From positions 23,736 through 87,735 of the forward strand of contig WNNJ02001380.1 of the NCBI GenBank assembly GCA_012934845.2: a stretch of DNA of 64,000 nt, read 5' to 3'. The stretch is from Pomphorhynchus laevis (taxonomy: Eukaryota; Acanthocephala; Palaeacanthocephala; Echinorhynchida; Pomphorhynchidae). The notes beneath the pieces are model-generated. The model made no database searches and was not told the origin of the DNA. It saw only the letters and a program-made list of their open reading frames with translations. Positions within the stretch are counted from its first letter, which is position 1. Each line of letters starts with the position of its first letter. The translations under genes were made by a program, and so were the position numbers. Positions 10,085-22,250 of the stretch are shown in pieces.

Positions 10085-12060
10085 TGTCTTCATACTTTTT
10101 GCATGTCTTCATATGCAAAAAAGCTTTATTATTATATAATAAAAAGTTAAATATGAAAAAAGTTAATTATGATTTAAATATATTGCAATATAATTGCTTC
10201 ATAAACGCAACATATGAACGTAGTGATTTAAATTAATTTCGAATAAATTTTAAATTTAATTATGTTTTTACACCTAAAATGTTAAGATGTTCAAATTACA
10301 ATAAAAAATATACACTGACCATAAAATTCATTAATAAATGTATAGATAACATAAATATAGGTAGACTTTTAAATAATTTTAAAAGTAAAGAAATAAAAGA
10401 AGCAGATCTAAGTAAATATATTCCTAAAATAAGGTATAAGTTGTTACCGCCATGAGGACAAAAAATTTGTAATTTTAATAAAGAATTGAAATCAATACGT
10501 AACGATAATATTAGAAACATAATGGAAACAGAATGCAATTGTAAAAGTCTTAGTTTTGATAAAATAAATGAACATATATGTACCCATAATCTAGAATTAA
10601 TTGAAAATTGTGAATAGAAGAAAATGCTATCAAAAGGGTATAAATAGAAATGAACGATAAAAATAAAATTTAAAATTCGTTAAAATAATGACTTAAATTC
10701 TTACTTAGGTAAGCCGAATAATAGAGAAAGCTTAAATACATCAAAGATTAGAATTTTGAAAGATTATATATTTGATGAAATTAAATGGGTATAAAAATAA
10801 AAATAAATTTTACTGTTTTTGAATTAAAAAATAACATGAAATAATAGGGTCAGATTTAAGTAAATATATTCCTAAAATAAGATATAAACTCCTACCGCCA
10901 TGAGGACAAAAAATTTGTAATTTTAATAAAGAATTGAAATCAATATGTAACGATAATATTAGAAACATAATGGAAACAGAATGCAATTGTAAAAGTCTTA
11001 GTTTTGATAAAATAAATGAACATATATGTACCCATAATCTACATATTAATTGAAAATTGTGAATTAAGGAAAATGCAATCAAAACGGTGTAAATATAGAT
11101 TAAATAATAACAACGACAAAAATAAAATTTACAATTCGTTATATAATGACTTAAATGCTTAGACTCAGTTAGCTGATTTGATTACTTAGTAAGCTGATTA
11201 ATAGTGAAAGCTCGAATATATCTAAGATAAATATTTGGAAAGATTATAATGACTTAAATGCTTAATTTGAATAAAAAATACAATAAAGACTTAAATGTCT
11301 TAAGTCGCTGTAACGTAGGAACGTAGTGATTTAAGTTTAGAAACAATTATTACAAGTCATTGTTCTATAATGGATAAGAAGGGTATAAAAATTGAATCAG
11401 ATAATAAAACTATACCTATATTATATTGGAATTTAAAATTACATAATCCAAATACAAGCCACTGTTCTATAATGGATAAAAAGGGTATAAAGGTTGAATT
11501 AGATAATAAAACTATAACTATATTTTATTGGAATCCAAAATTAAATAAAAATACAATTAAACCTAGGTTCATATGTAGTGATTTTAAATGGACATTAAAA
11601 ACATTTTCTGTTTATATGAATAAAATACTTAAAGTAATCTAGATTTATAGTAGATTAGTAGTGGATTAAAGTAGATTATAAGTAGTGGATTAAAGGAGAT
11701 TATAATCTACTTAAAGTAGATTATGAATATTATAGTAGATTTATAGTAGATTAAAGTAGTGATTTTAAATGGACATTAAAAACATTTTCTGTTTATATGA
11801 ATAAAATACTTAAAGTAATCTAGACAAATTATACAAATCTAGATTTAGTAGATATTAAAGAAGCGTTAGTAAAATTAATTAATTTTATATTCGGGAAAGA
11901 TATACATATACATGTTATAATAATTATTACGTCTATCTAACAAAAATTAAACCATAAGGTAAATATAAATATATGGATAAAATTGAATTATTAGAATCCT
12001 TAAATATTTTAAATAATAAAATAATAGTAAATTATAAGATTTAGCTTACTAAATTATTAT
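10085..12060 (+). mobile_element. Penelope-like element copy A: scrambled mosaic of fragments
   Basis: Short blocks of the same Penelope-like family are found here out of order and partly doubled. One block corresponds to the 'FICKK' region near 10110, and the Cys-rich N-terminal block (CNCKS, HICTHN) appears twice (about 10410-10620 and 10850-11060). The block around PILYWN is repeated (11360-11460 and 11460-11560), and the motif A neighbourhood (TNLDLVDIKEAL) sits near 11830-11890. It is heavily broken, with many frame interruptions, and cannot be functional. Direct duplication of 11578-11643 at 11758-11823 flanks a short AGTAGATTA-rich repeat. Confidence 0.75.
11640..11760. repeat. Short degenerate tandem repeat (TAGTAGATTA-type)
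   Basis: About 120 bp built from variants of TATAGTAGATTA and AGTGGATTAAAG, including an inverted piece (AATCTACTT / AAGTAGATT). It is flanked on both sides by a 66-bp direct repeat taken from the Penelope-like coding region. Confidence 0.65.
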
Positions 12061-12565
12061 TTAGCATAAGATCGAATATTTATCTTTTATCTTTTATCTT
12101 TTAATATTTTTCTTTTATTATTTAATAATATAATAATATTTATATAAATTAATAATATTTATTATGTTAATAATATTTTATTATACATATTTACATATAA
12201 AAATATTATAATTACATATATATTATATGTATTACATTTATATTAATAAATATAAATTGTAAATATAATATAAAATTTATAAAATATATAATTGTAGACA
12301 TTATTTGTCTACATTTAAATATGTCTACATCATTCATGCCAACGTCTTAACTATATGTTTTAGCTGCATCTAAATATTCAAGAGTTATCTGATCCCGATT
12401 GTAAATACATCTAATTACAGTTTAGTGTTAATGATGACCTGTTTTAACTTTTGTTCCAGCCGAACTTGCATAAAATCTTATGTAATTATTTATTATTTAT
12501 CTTTACTTTTATTGACTTTTATTTTAAATTGCATCGTTATATAAATATAAAATAATTATAATTAT
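12060..12565. other. AT-only filler between two parts of the Penelope-like mosaic
   Basis: Almost pure A/T words (TAATAATATT-type) without coding potential. It separates the last coding fragment of copy A from a 3'-terminal segment of the same family. Confidence 0.6.
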
Positions 12566-12720
12566 ATGTCATTATCCTGCATTTGGCCCCAATGCTATGT
12601 TGGTTCGAGTAATAGGGGCCGAAACTTGATAGCATATCAGTTTCACTTGATGACCTCTAATCCTTATTCTGATACAACGTCTGTTATCTTTTGGTCAATT
12701 CATAAAAATAACTTTTATTT
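12566..12720 (+). mobile_element. Penelope-like element 3' terminus (detached)
   Basis: It matches the 3' ends found at about 30355-30510 (+), 43875-44010 (+) and 20435-20560 (-). The order is the word GGGGCCGAAACTTGATAGC, then TTGATGACCTCTAATCC, then a tail ATTCATAAAAAT-like. In the best copies the two halves of CTGCTATGTT ... AACATAGCAG form a 10-bp stem around the CCGAAAC word; here the stem is damaged. This is the conserved non-coding end of the family. Confidence 0.75.
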
Positions 12721-12759
12721 TAAATTTCAATTTAAAATGAAAGTTATTTTAAAAGTTAT

Positions 12760-15130
12760 TCTTCTCCATACCTCTAGTTTTTGTGCTAGTGCCGGCGCCA
12801 GGTTACATGTTTTCAAATCATCATCGATGGTATCCATCCATCTTTACTTAGGGCGGCCACGAGGTCGTACGCCTTGAACGATTGGCTCGGCTCGGCATAC
12901 TGCTGTTTTGTCAGCCCTGTGAATGTGTCGAACCATCGTAGTCGATGTTCCCTCGCCTTGAGGTTTATTTGCGTGACACCGAAAAGTTGGCGGATGTTGG
13001 TATTCGGAATCCTATCTAGACATGTTACTCCATAGGACCAGCGCATCATATTCATCTCCATGGCGTGTAATTTTCTTTTGGCGTCTGAATTTGATGGCCA
13101 GCATTCTGTGCCTGCAATGCAACCGGTCTCACTACTGTTATGTACATTTTGACTTTAAGCTTTAGTGGCTTCGTCGGTCACATAACATTCCTGAAAGGCC
13201 TCGCCATTTTAGCCAAGATGCGTTAAGGCGCCCCTTTACATCCTTATTTGTTGTACAATCCGACGAGAAGTGTGACCTCAGGTATTAGAAGGTAGTACAC
13301 TTTTCGAGTGACTGCCCGTTGATCTCGATGGAGCCAGGTGTTTGATATCCAAGCTCAAGATACTCAGTTTTACTAATGTTCAGCTGGAGTCCGTATTGTG
13401 ATAGGCGATCAGACCAGTTTTGGACTTGCTGTTTGAGGTTTGCACGTGTTTGTGGAGCAAGCATAATATCGTCTGCATATAAGAGGGCCCATTGGACATC
13501 GTTATTCAGTTTAGAAGTAATTGTATCAATACATAAGATGAATAAGCAAGGGTGACAGTGCACTGCCCTGATGTATGCCGATTGTGATCGGATATGGTTT
13601 GGAATCACCGGTAGCACAGCGTACTATGCTGGTCGTGTTTGATTACATGAGCTTAATTCAGGCAACATACTCCTCTAGGACACCGTGTTGTCGCAAGGAG
13701 TGCCAGATAAGAGAATGTGGCACCCGATCAAAAACCTTCTCCAAATAAATGAAGACCATATGTAAACTCTGCTGCTTTTCTCGGTGATTTTCCATCAATA
13801 TCATTGCTGCTTGTATGGCATCTGAGGTTGATACATTTTTGGCAAAACCACACTGGTTAACGGCGATGTTAGTAAGAGCCATTAGTCTTTTGTCCAGGAC
13901 ATGCTCAAAGATTTTCATCGTGTGGGATAATTGCCGGACAAGGCGATAATAGCTACAGCTAACAATGTCACCTTTCTGTTTCCAGATGGGAATTGTAAAC
14001 GATCTTTGCCATGATTTAGGTACCTCGCACTGTGTAATTATTTTATTGAAAAGATGCGTGAGAAAAGCCTGCGAGTCCCGTGAGTTTCCAAACCTCGACA
14101 GGAATTCCATCTGGTCCGGTAGCTTTTTCGATTTCATTTTCTTTATTGACTCAGCTATTTCTGCGGTTGTGATCTCCGGGACTGGTCCAGAGGTACATGT
14201 CTCCATGGATAAATCAGAATGGGGGAATTCTATGTTGCTTATTTTGTTGTAATGTTCACGCCATCTGTCCTGAATTTCTCTATCATCTCGCAGTATAGTT
14301 CCATATTTACTCTTGATTTGGGCAAAGTGAATGATGTCTTTGGCGGCATTTGATCGAGACCTTGCAAGGCGGTATATATCACATTTACCTCCGAGGGACT
14401 CTAGATTATTGTACAGGTCTGTGATTTAACTGTTTTTGCTTACTGCCACTTTCGTTTGTGAACCACGTTTGTTTGTCAATAAACTTTCGACCTGGCTTGG
14501 TGACTCCGAGGATCGGTCGCGCTGCATTGGATATAATTCGGGCGACAGATTCCAAAAACGTTTACATCCTCTGTTAATAATGTGGTCTGGAGAGCCAAAT
14601 GGAGAACAGGGGTTAGTTTATATCCACATTCTCGATGTTTCCACCATTAATATGCGTATGTTTAGTCGTAGGGAGTCTGTTAATTGGCGTTGGTATTAAA
14701 GTATCCCTTACCAGAGGGAGGTGTTGACTAGCGACTAGTTCGGAGGGAATCACTTTGGTGTTCGTGACTAGTTTTAGATAGTTTCGGCGGCATGCCCAAA
14801 AACTGATCTGCGCCTTGTGGTTTCCACTGGAGTACGTGACTAGGTGAGAGTTTCGTTTGGCGAAGAAAGTATTGCACAGTGCAAGGTCTTGTGCTTGCGC
14901 CTAGTCGAGGATCCTTGCTCAATCTTCATTCAGAGTTCCGATACCCAGGCCACTTTGGTGTCGTTAGAACGAGGGATGTTCGGAGCCGACATGGTAGTTT
15001 AGGTCTCCGCCCACGAAGACAATTTCATCTTTCTTAACGGATTGGGTCACGTCGCTGAGTCTGCTAAAACCCGACTTTCTCTTCGTCGGAGCAATCTTGC
15101 CGGTTTTCGATAAGCATCTTCAAAAAATTC
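12760..15130 (-). pseudogene. RTE-like LINE relic (endonuclease + RT)
   Basis: Read on the minus strand. The endonuclease part (about 15070-14690) has FVGGDLNYHVGSEHPSF, ARILDYAQAQDLALCNTFF and KRNSHLVTYSSGNHK, typical of RTE/BovB-like endonucleases. RT follows at 14206-13658 with MKSKKLPDQ, WKQKGDIVSC, LSHTMKIFEHVLDKRL, NQCGFAKNVSTSDAIQAA and motif A VFIYLEKVFDRVPHSLIW. Then come motif C LLYADDIMLAPQTRANL (about 13490-13440), SKTEYLELG, and the C-terminal GRP..RWMDTIDDDLKTCNL near 12850-12790. Several frame breaks and stops are present. No ORF1 is seen, as expected for RTE. The clade call is well supported by these strings. Confidence 0.88.
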
Positions 15131-15199
15131 GGATCTACTTCCTACAAGTATATTTAGGCTTCACTGAAAATAAACAACTTTCAACCATATGCAACTGAT

Positions 15200-15880
15200 G
15201 AGTAGTTAAGGGCGTTCGAATCACTTTTTTAAAGTACATAATGTTCGCCGAATTACAGGCAGGAGTGAACAGTCGATTCCTGTGGCATTCTGTTCTTCGT
15301 CGGTCGACCAGGCGGAATGCCTGGTTAGAAGCAAATGCAATCCCTTCTTGGGGTATAACATTTCTTTTACAATGATAGACTGCGACGATCTATCATATCC
15401 ACATTGCAACGAGTGCCATCAATAGGGGGCACTGCTCTAGGCCCCGTTTCTGTGAAGTTTGCGGCTCCGTCGATGTACATGAGGGGAAATGTTTTCTTCC
15501 CCCTTAGTGCTCTAATTGTGGGAGCCAACAGCCGTCCTGATCGAGGAAATGTCCTGTCTTCAAGGAGTATAAGCTGCGACAGTGGTGCACCGGACGGACC
15601 GGCACACTTCGCCGATGCATGGTCCAATCCAAGCGGGTCTAATGACGGATGAGGGTACCATCAAACTTATGGATTCCATACTACAAGCCTACAAGGATGA
15701 CATTCAAGTGCTAACGAAACATCTGTTAAAGAAATTCAATTAAATACGCTCTCCGCCGTCAACGACTACGTCGAAATCGAGAAAACATCCGATTTATAAT
15801 AAAAGACCTTCGTCAAAACAGAGTATGGCCTCTCTTAAGCTGGTCAGAAAGGATATCAATCGTGGGGAAGTAGCCTTAAA
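15200..15880. other. GC-richer segment without recognised gene
   Basis: Frames stay open on both strands over about 15370-15650, but neither translation matches a family I know. The base composition groups it with the LINE relics on either side, so it may be unrecognised retroelement sequence such as a 5' UTR or ORF1. Confidence 0.35.
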
Positions 15881-15989
15881 GGGAAATGAATAAATTGGCC
15901 GTGGGCTAGTGTTTTCTCTCAGTGGGGCTGAGAGTGAGAAAGGCAACCTTCTCTCTCCTTGTTCCTGCTAGGGGGTAGGCATCCCACTC

Positions 15990-17650
15990 CAGCTAACGTA
16001 ACACAATGCAAAGTAATCAAGTGCCTTTTTCACTGAATATCCTCTAGTGGAATTCGGGAGGTGCTTCTGCCCTTAGCCTTCTATCTGGAAGAGACACAGA
16101 TGTTATATTCCTCCAGAAGACGCGGTCTATCCGTCTCCCCCAGGACATTACTAGATTTATCCCTAAGCACAGTTGCACCCATTTTACTCCGCACATAACC
16201 TCATTTCACTCCTCTTCATCTCAAGGTCTTTTAACCCTGGTTAAATGCTCCTTAAGATCATCCCTCTTTTTAAACTATTCTTGTCCAGCCCTGTCTTGTT
16301 TAGCTATATCACTCTGTAAAAACGGTAAACGCATTAGCATAGCCAATATCTACATAAGACCAGGAGAGATTCACAAGAATCGTGACCTCCTGGATCGCAT
16401 TTGGGTAGTGGCTATGATATGTTACTTGGTGACTTCAACGACAGAACTGGTCGTTGGATTAATGCAGCATTCCGTAAGACAGGGACGACTATCTTATTCA
16501 CAAACCACCGTCCTCTACCTTATATTGCTCAACAACTAATTATTTCCTCGATATATTACTGCCTCATAAAATGTGGTGTTGAAACACATCTGCACGGAGC
16601 AGTCGCGCCAACAACATACCACCTATCATGACCTAATTCGTTGGCGGATAGAGGAAGATACGTTGCCTGTGAGAAGGTTCCATTTTGATCCTACCAGAGT
16701 GTTTTTATTTCAGGCAGCTATCCAACTCTTTCCTCGAATTGGTAACGAGAGTCTAACCGAATTTAATACCTACCTATCTTCGCAAGCTACCGCGATTCTA
16801 TCGACTACCTATAAAGGTCGCATATACAATCCCACTCCGACGAAACTCAAGGTCCTAGCAAAATTGCTTCACATGCCCAATCTCTCTGTTTCTGCCAGAC
16901 AGATCCTCTCGAATAAATACTTGAGCTCTAGATATAGGTCCCAGCTGAGTAGTTATAAGGGCGAGTTTAGCTCATCTTTACCCTTCTCAGTCTTCCTTTT
17001 AAAAGATATTCAAGAAAGAGAAGTTTGTCAAAGGGCGCTCGGTTCATTCAGCAATTGGCGAAGTTCATCAGTTTTGTCGGGTTAACAGCCATCAGCTCGC
17101 TGTGGCTATTATTCTCGATTTTTCTGCAGGATTTGACCGTATCTCTATTCCATTCGTTATCTCCTCTCTCAGGTTCGTCGGGCTGTCTGCGAGAATTGTT
17201 AGCAGGGTGGAGAGATTGCTGTATATCAAGCGGTTCTACTATAAAGACCATCCTGATTCACGTCAGTTCTACCCTATTAAGGGTTGCCTCAAGGTTCATC
17301 ACTTTCTCCAATCTTATATCTTGCAGCCCTATTATTTTATACAAGACTTTTAAACGTGATCAACATCTAATATCATCAATATCATCATCGTGGTATACGC
17401 TGATGATACCACAGCCCTGTTCTCTGGACGCGGGTGCGAAGATATAGTCTCGGACATTAAGACCAGTTAATTAAATCAAATCTTATCTTTAACTCTTCAA
17501 AATCGCAGGTGGTCGTTTTTCATGTCAACCCTGTCACTAAGAAAACAATTGAAGAGACTAGTAATATCATCTCTATCTCCCATATTTACTAATCAACCGC
17601 TCCCTACCTTCACATGTCGAGTAAAATACCTGGAGTTCACCGATTTTGTG
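15990..17650 (+). pseudogene. LINE relic with endonuclease and RT (element 4)
   Basis: Plus-strand pieces in several frames. The endonuclease start reads SLLSGRDTDVIFLQKTRS near 16075-16130, its middle ISIANIYIRPGEIHKN near 16330-16380, and MLLGDFNDRTGRW near 16418-16455 supplies the Asp/Asn of the nuclease. RT motif A is VAIILDFSAGFDRISIPFV at 17098-17155, followed by LRFVGLSARIVSRVERLLY, and motif C is VVYADDTTALFSGRG at about 17390-17435. Parts between the endonuclease and RT core are shortened and frames are broken. The clade is not assigned; the FDRISIPFV block is unlike the other LINEs here. Confidence 0.8.
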
Positions 17651-17994
17651 AACCCCAGGGAAGGGTGAAAGACCCCGGGTGGTTCAGTCGGAGAGCGGCG
17701 TGTTAGATTGACTGGAGGGCTTAGATCCTTCTGGAGCTGAGGGCATAATGACAAAAGAAGACGAAGACAATGAAGATTCCGTGAACGACCGACATTCTCT
17801 ATTTCTGTTTTCTTGTTCTGAATGTATTCTAATGGTTTTAGTGGTTGTATAGTTATTAATAAAATCCTCACTTAGTTACTTAATTTTACTGTTTTATAAC
17901 TGATGATGCTCATGTATTGAGCGAAAATTCTTATAAAGTTTCCATCATTGTATCCTTAAATATCTATCCTTATTCATTAAATGTTTACTTACGT
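17651..17994. other. AT-rich DNA without recognised features
   Basis: Transition from LINE DNA into AT-rich host sequence. A minus-strand frame here is short and unrecognised. Confidence 0.5.
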
Positions 17995-18289
17995 AGAACT
18001 ACCCTTAATCTGAATCATCAGAGATAATTTAGCATAAGCTCTGTGCATGGCAGTGACTATTACAGTTTAACCATGCATCAGGCACTTATTTCCTTTTAAT
18101 AGAAATGCTGTTTTACAGGGACACTTTAAAGTGTACAAATATATAGAATATAAATTGTTGTTACACCTGCCCTGGGACACCAAATGGTGTATTCATAAAT
18201 AAATTAATGTTTTCTTCACAAGGATGCATAAGTACCAGGCAGCATTATATATATCCTCATCAGACCAATATATAGAACCGATAAATAAT

Positions 18290-18490
18290 TATTGTAGCTC
18301 GATCAAAGGAAAGACGAAATTATTTTTGATATTGCTAACTACAATTAGCATCTTCAGTAAATCACATTTTTTGAAGATGAAAAAATTACCAAAAAATTAC
18401 ATTATTTGGTAATTTTCTGAAGATGCTAACAGTAGTTAGCGAAATATCAAAAATAATTGCGTATTTGCTTTGATCCAGCTCCAATAATTA
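18290..18490. repeat. Palindromic element P, copy 1
   Basis: This is an imperfect inverted repeat. The left arm reads GATCAAAGG ... TTTTTGATATTGCTAAC and the right arm reads GTTAGCGAAATATCAAAAA ... TTTGATCCAGCTCC. Near the centre of the right arm (18417-18444) the word CTGAAGATGCTAAC, loop AGTA, GTTAGCGAAA forms a perfect 6-bp stem between the two boxes of a hammerhead-like core. Related copies lie at 30598-30790, 35515-35935 and 49615-49760. It has no coding capacity and probably is a non-autonomous element. Confidence 0.7.
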
Positions 18491-18610
18491 TTTATAAATA
18501 ATAGATCAGTATCAACTATTTAAAAAATAGAACCGAATTATTCTTGCATTATTCAAAGTCACTACGTATGCCCAGTCATCCTATGTGTTACGACAAACTT
18601 CACAACGGTA

Positions 18611-18640
18611 GACACGTTTCGCTCTTACGAAGCACATCAG
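18611..18640 (-). other. Hammerhead-like core word (degenerate)
   Basis: On the minus strand CTGATG-TGCTTCGTAAGAGC-GAAAC is followed by GTGTC. The stem GCTT/AAGAGC is imperfect, and the last A of CTGATGA is replaced. Listed because it repeats the box-stem-box order seen elsewhere in the window. Confidence 0.35.
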
Positions 18641-18803
18641 TACCATGACTTCAATAGTCATCCATAGGCACCTTAAGACACGCTTAAATAGTGTTTAAAG
18701 CTAGGAAAGCATATCTACCCTTAATCTGAATCATCAGAAAGAATTTAGCATGTGCTCTGTTCATGGCAACACGTATTGCAGTTTAACCTTGCATCATGCA
18801 CGA

Positions 18804-20430
18804 TTAAAATCTGATACCTTTCACATAATACGGGTTATAATACCCGTGTTATAATGCGGGTTATAATACCGTTCACATCTGTGCACGTTATTATATATAA
18901 TATGAACATTTAATAAATGCAATTCGTATGCAAAACTGCTTTTATTAATAGTTAAGCTTGAAAGCTGAACTAATTTAATAATTAACTGTTGCGAGGCAAA
19001 GATATCCGGATGTTTTTTAATCCTTAAATCAATTCAATACCCAATGATGTGATTTATAGCATTTTTGAGTATTGTATTCGTATCAAATTCATTACATTTA
19101 ATTTTTTATTACGATTTTATTTTAGCTTTCAATTCGCTATCCTTGTACGATAAATTCGAGTTCTATATTGAAAACATTAAATCAAACGGTAAGTTTTTTT
19201 TTATCAAAATGGCTTAGCATTGGGAGCATTAACGCTTTTACAGTGTAGAATATATGAAGGTATAACCGTAAAAGGATTCCTTTTATGAATAAATCATATG
19301 TTCTTAAAAGTTATAACGTTAAGAATTTTAAACGTTATTTTAATTATTAGAATTAAAAATGAATTAAATAATTATTATTTGATTTTTAAATAACCATCGT
19401 TTCTATTATTAGTTTATGACAGTAAGTATCAATACAGCAGACAATAATAAACAATAAATTACTAGATTTATTTCGCAAATACTTGACAATATTCGCAAAT
19501 AATATTCCAATAATATTTCGCAAATACTCTGACAATAACTCAACTCTGGATATAATATAAACCGCAGTTGTCGAGCACTTTACTGATATGCATATAATAC
19601 GCTTTATGGATATGTCTTTGCCTTTGTCGATCTGGGCAAAATCAGATGTCGTTAGGTTTAGCCAAATTACGGAAAGAGCACACGACCAAATTGATAGTAT
19701 AATGATATGAAAATAATGAAGAGCACCACCAAAAGAAAGGTTTCCCTGAGACTTAATTCGAGAAGTTGCTAAGAATTAAATATTTGTCATAATAATGTTG
19801 TATTTACATTAAGATGGGAAAGTGGGTATGACAACATTGTAAAATTCGAGAAGGTCTAAAATATCACCAACTTTTAAATTTTACATTTGTTTTGTAAAAT
19901 TGAAAGGGAAATTACTTAAAATATTACCGCAGAGACATATATACTTAAAATACGTTATATCCACTAATTACACACTAATTGCACATTTGCTCAAGAAAAA
20001 TATCTACAAATAAAATCAGCAAATGTTATTATGTGATAGAAAAATTTTATTTTGTTATTCCCTCTCAATTATTGACTTATTATTATAATAGAAAAATTTT
20101 ATGTCGTCTAAAATGGGTTTATAGTGTATATTTATTACAAATTGTTGACTTAGATTATAATTGTACTTACAATTTCTAGCAAATATGTTAACATTCCCTA
20201 ATTACATCTCGTTAATAAATCAGATCACTTAACTGAGAGTAAGTATTTTATAAAAATCCTAATCTTATTTATTATTAATTTTTTATTTATATTTTGTTGA
20301 TGTATATATTTTACGACTTTCTGTTTAATTTTATTTTTATAGTAATCTAATTATTATATAAGATTTTATATAATTTATTTATCAAGCCATAATTTATAAT
20401 TTAAATTTAAAATAAAAATCAATTTTTATG
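18804..20430. other. AT-rich DNA with small hairpins only
   Basis: No gene recognised. 18827-18870 holds short inverted words of the type CGGGTTATAATACCCG, repeated about twice. The remaining open frames are short, AT-driven and match nothing known. Confidence 0.5.
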
Positions 20431-20434
20431 AATT

Positions 20435-21365
20435 GACTAATAAATAACAGACGTTGGATCAAAATAAAGATTAGAGGTCATCTGGAGGAACTGCTATGTT
20501 ATCAGGTTTCGGCACCTATTCATAGACCCAACATAGCAGCGGGGCCAAACAAATGTTAAGGACGTATTTCATTTAATGAAATTTGATTATATAGTATCTT
20601 ATTCTAATACAAAGTATATTATTTATTATCCATCCATAAAATATTCCGCTAATGATTTTAAATTTATTTTTAATATTATTGTGTTGATTTATATATTTTA
20701 CTATTTTCTGCTTGATGTTATTTTTATAGTAACCTAGTTTAAAATATGTATCTATTAAATTATTTAAATGATTTTGAAGAAAGATAATATCGTTACAAAT
20801 TGTTGCAATTCTTAAAATTTCATTATTTAATGTATTATATTTTATATTATATGGTATGCATGAATGCTCATGCAAAAATATGTTTCTTGTAAATTTAAAT
20901 ATGTCATCTTTACGATATAAATTAATAGTAGTTTTAGTTAATGTTAATTTAATGTTCATATCTAGATATACACCTTCTTTATCATCAATATTGGTTTTGT
21001 TAAGATTAAGGCTTTCTGGATAAATGTGCTCACTAATTGAATAAATATTATTAGAATTAAATGTCATCTTTACGATATAAATTAATAGCAGTTTTAGTTA
21101 ATGTTAATTTAATGTTCATATCTAGATATACACCTTCTTTATCATCAATATTGGTTTTGTTAAGATTAAGGCTTTCTGGATAAATGTGCTCACTAATTGA
21201 ATAAATATTATTAGAATTAAATGTCATCTTTACGATATAAATTAATAGCAGTTTTAGTTAATGTTAATTTAATGTTCATATCTAGATATATACTTTCTTT
21301 ATCATTAATATTTGTTTTGTTAAGAATAAGGCTTTCTGGATAAAAAATGTCATCTTTACAATATA
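20435..21365 (-). mobile_element. Penelope-like element copy E (3' half)
   Basis: Minus-strand copy. The conserved 3' terminus lies at about 20560-20435 with the intact 10-bp stem CTGCTATGTT / AACATAGCAG around GTGCCGAAACCTGAT. The coding frame 21067-20573 covers the part after the catalytic YIDD: YPESLNLNKTNI, VYLDMNIKLTLTKT, YRKDDIFKFTRNIFLHEHS and LRIATICNDIIF. This matches the '(K)YRK...FNF ... S..P' C-terminal region of this RT family. The RT catalytic boxes are absent, so it is 5'-truncated. The 5' side is expanded by a 160-bp tandem repeat. Confidence 0.8.
20901..21365 (-). repeat. 160-bp tandem repeats within Penelope-like copy E
   Basis: The block beginning ATGTCATCTTTACGATATAA occurs at 20901, 21061, 21221 and, in a slightly changed and shortened form, near 21346, giving periods of 160, 160 and about 126 bp. 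Each unit encodes (minus strand) the segment from YPES to the YRKDD region. The same coding segment is doubled independently in copy B at 29750-30010. Confidence 0.85.
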
Positions 21366-22030
21366 AAATTCTCTTGTTTAATAGTTTGTTTCAAATTGTT
21401 AATTAAAATATTTGAATTACTAGTATGATTGAAAGTAGTGGTTGAATAAAGCAAATGTTTTCCGGTGGTTAAAAAGAGAGTAAGATTGAAATGCTTGAAA
21501 TGACAGTTTATATTTTTATATATTGATTAAATTTTTATAAAAACAAGCTTCTTGCGAGCAAAATTTGAAGCTAAAAGTAAATGTAATATGGATCGTCTTG
21601 ACCGTTTGTATTTTATTGCCATATCACCTCATTTGGAGATATTTTTTTAAATACGTCGACTATCGATTATTTGTTGAAGAATTATCACTGCGCTAGCATT
21701 TTCCTACTGTAAATATTTTTCGTTATCGGACCTATGTAATGGAACTTATCTGTTAAACATCTTCCCCCTATATATATTTAATCTCTCTAATGCACATACT
21801 AGTTACATAATATGATTGAAAAATCCGAATTATCTAAAATACCATCATCGCTATTGTATTTGTAAAATTATCTAGTGGTTATGGCATACAGAGAATACGC
21901 TTATTTATTACTATTTAATGGAAGATATAGAAAGAAACAAATAGTACTGTAGTTACATAACATGCAAAATAACAACGTCGTTCAATTACTCTTTTGGTAA
22001 AAATTGATTAGTCTCCTTATGTGTTTGCGC
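21366..22030. other. AT-rich DNA upstream of the ATPase gene
   Basis: No gene recognised. It should hold the promoter of the downstream gene. TATATATATTTA near 21770 is TATA-like but such words are frequent here, so I do not call it. Confidence 0.5.
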
Positions 22031-22088
22031 ACACTGTGATTCCAGCACATTCAATTTATATCTCAGCTGGATATTGAAGGCTGATCTG

Positions 22089-22211
22089 GTAAGTTTTAAC
22101 AACGAAAATCGAAGAGAGATCCTCGCTCGTTTCTTACATATATTTTAATTTCAAATTATTTGATAGAAATTTCAAAATTTGCGTAGTTGCCGTATTGCTG
22201 TTGCTTTTCAG
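22089..22211 (+). other. Probable 5'-UTR intron of the ATPase gene
   Basis: A good donor (CTG|GTAAGT at 22089) and a good acceptor (TTGCTTTTCAG ending 22211) lie 40 bp upstream of the start codon and would remove 123 nt. This is splice-site evidence only, with no transcript. Confidence 0.5.
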
Positions 22212-22250
22212 CGTCGTAACTCGAAATATAACTAAAGACCTTATTACAAA

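Larger units (their letters stand above)
17995..18803. repeat. 90-bp direct repeats flanking a 0.6-kb insert
   Basis: The block starting CTACCCTTAATCTGAATCAT at 17995-18085 recurs at 18713-18803 with scattered differences (about 80-85% alike by eye). Between them lie the palindromic element at 18290-18490 and a hammerhead-like word at 18611-18640. The arrangement looks like end repeats around an insert, or an old local duplication. Confidence 0.6.

Noticed and set aside
12595-12620. tRNA B box in TTGGTTCGAGTAATAGG
   Set aside because: It lies in the Penelope-like 3' end, is not conserved in the other copies (GGGTCGAGG, GGGTCTATG) and has no matching A box or cloverleaf.
12566-12877. A 103-codon plus-strand ORF
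   Set aside because: It crosses the boundary between the Penelope-like 3' terminus and the antisense end of the RTE-like relic, so it is accidental.
1-17700. Bacterial or contaminant DNA because of the higher GC content
   Set aside because: The GC-richer segments are LINE RT and endonuclease sequences, and Penelope-like fragments typical of this genome lie between them.
20573-20660. GIY-YIG endonuclease suggested by IFYGW near the C-terminus of copy E
   Set aside because: Only one short word fits; the second YIG-like strand and the downstream catalytic Arg/Glu pattern are missing.
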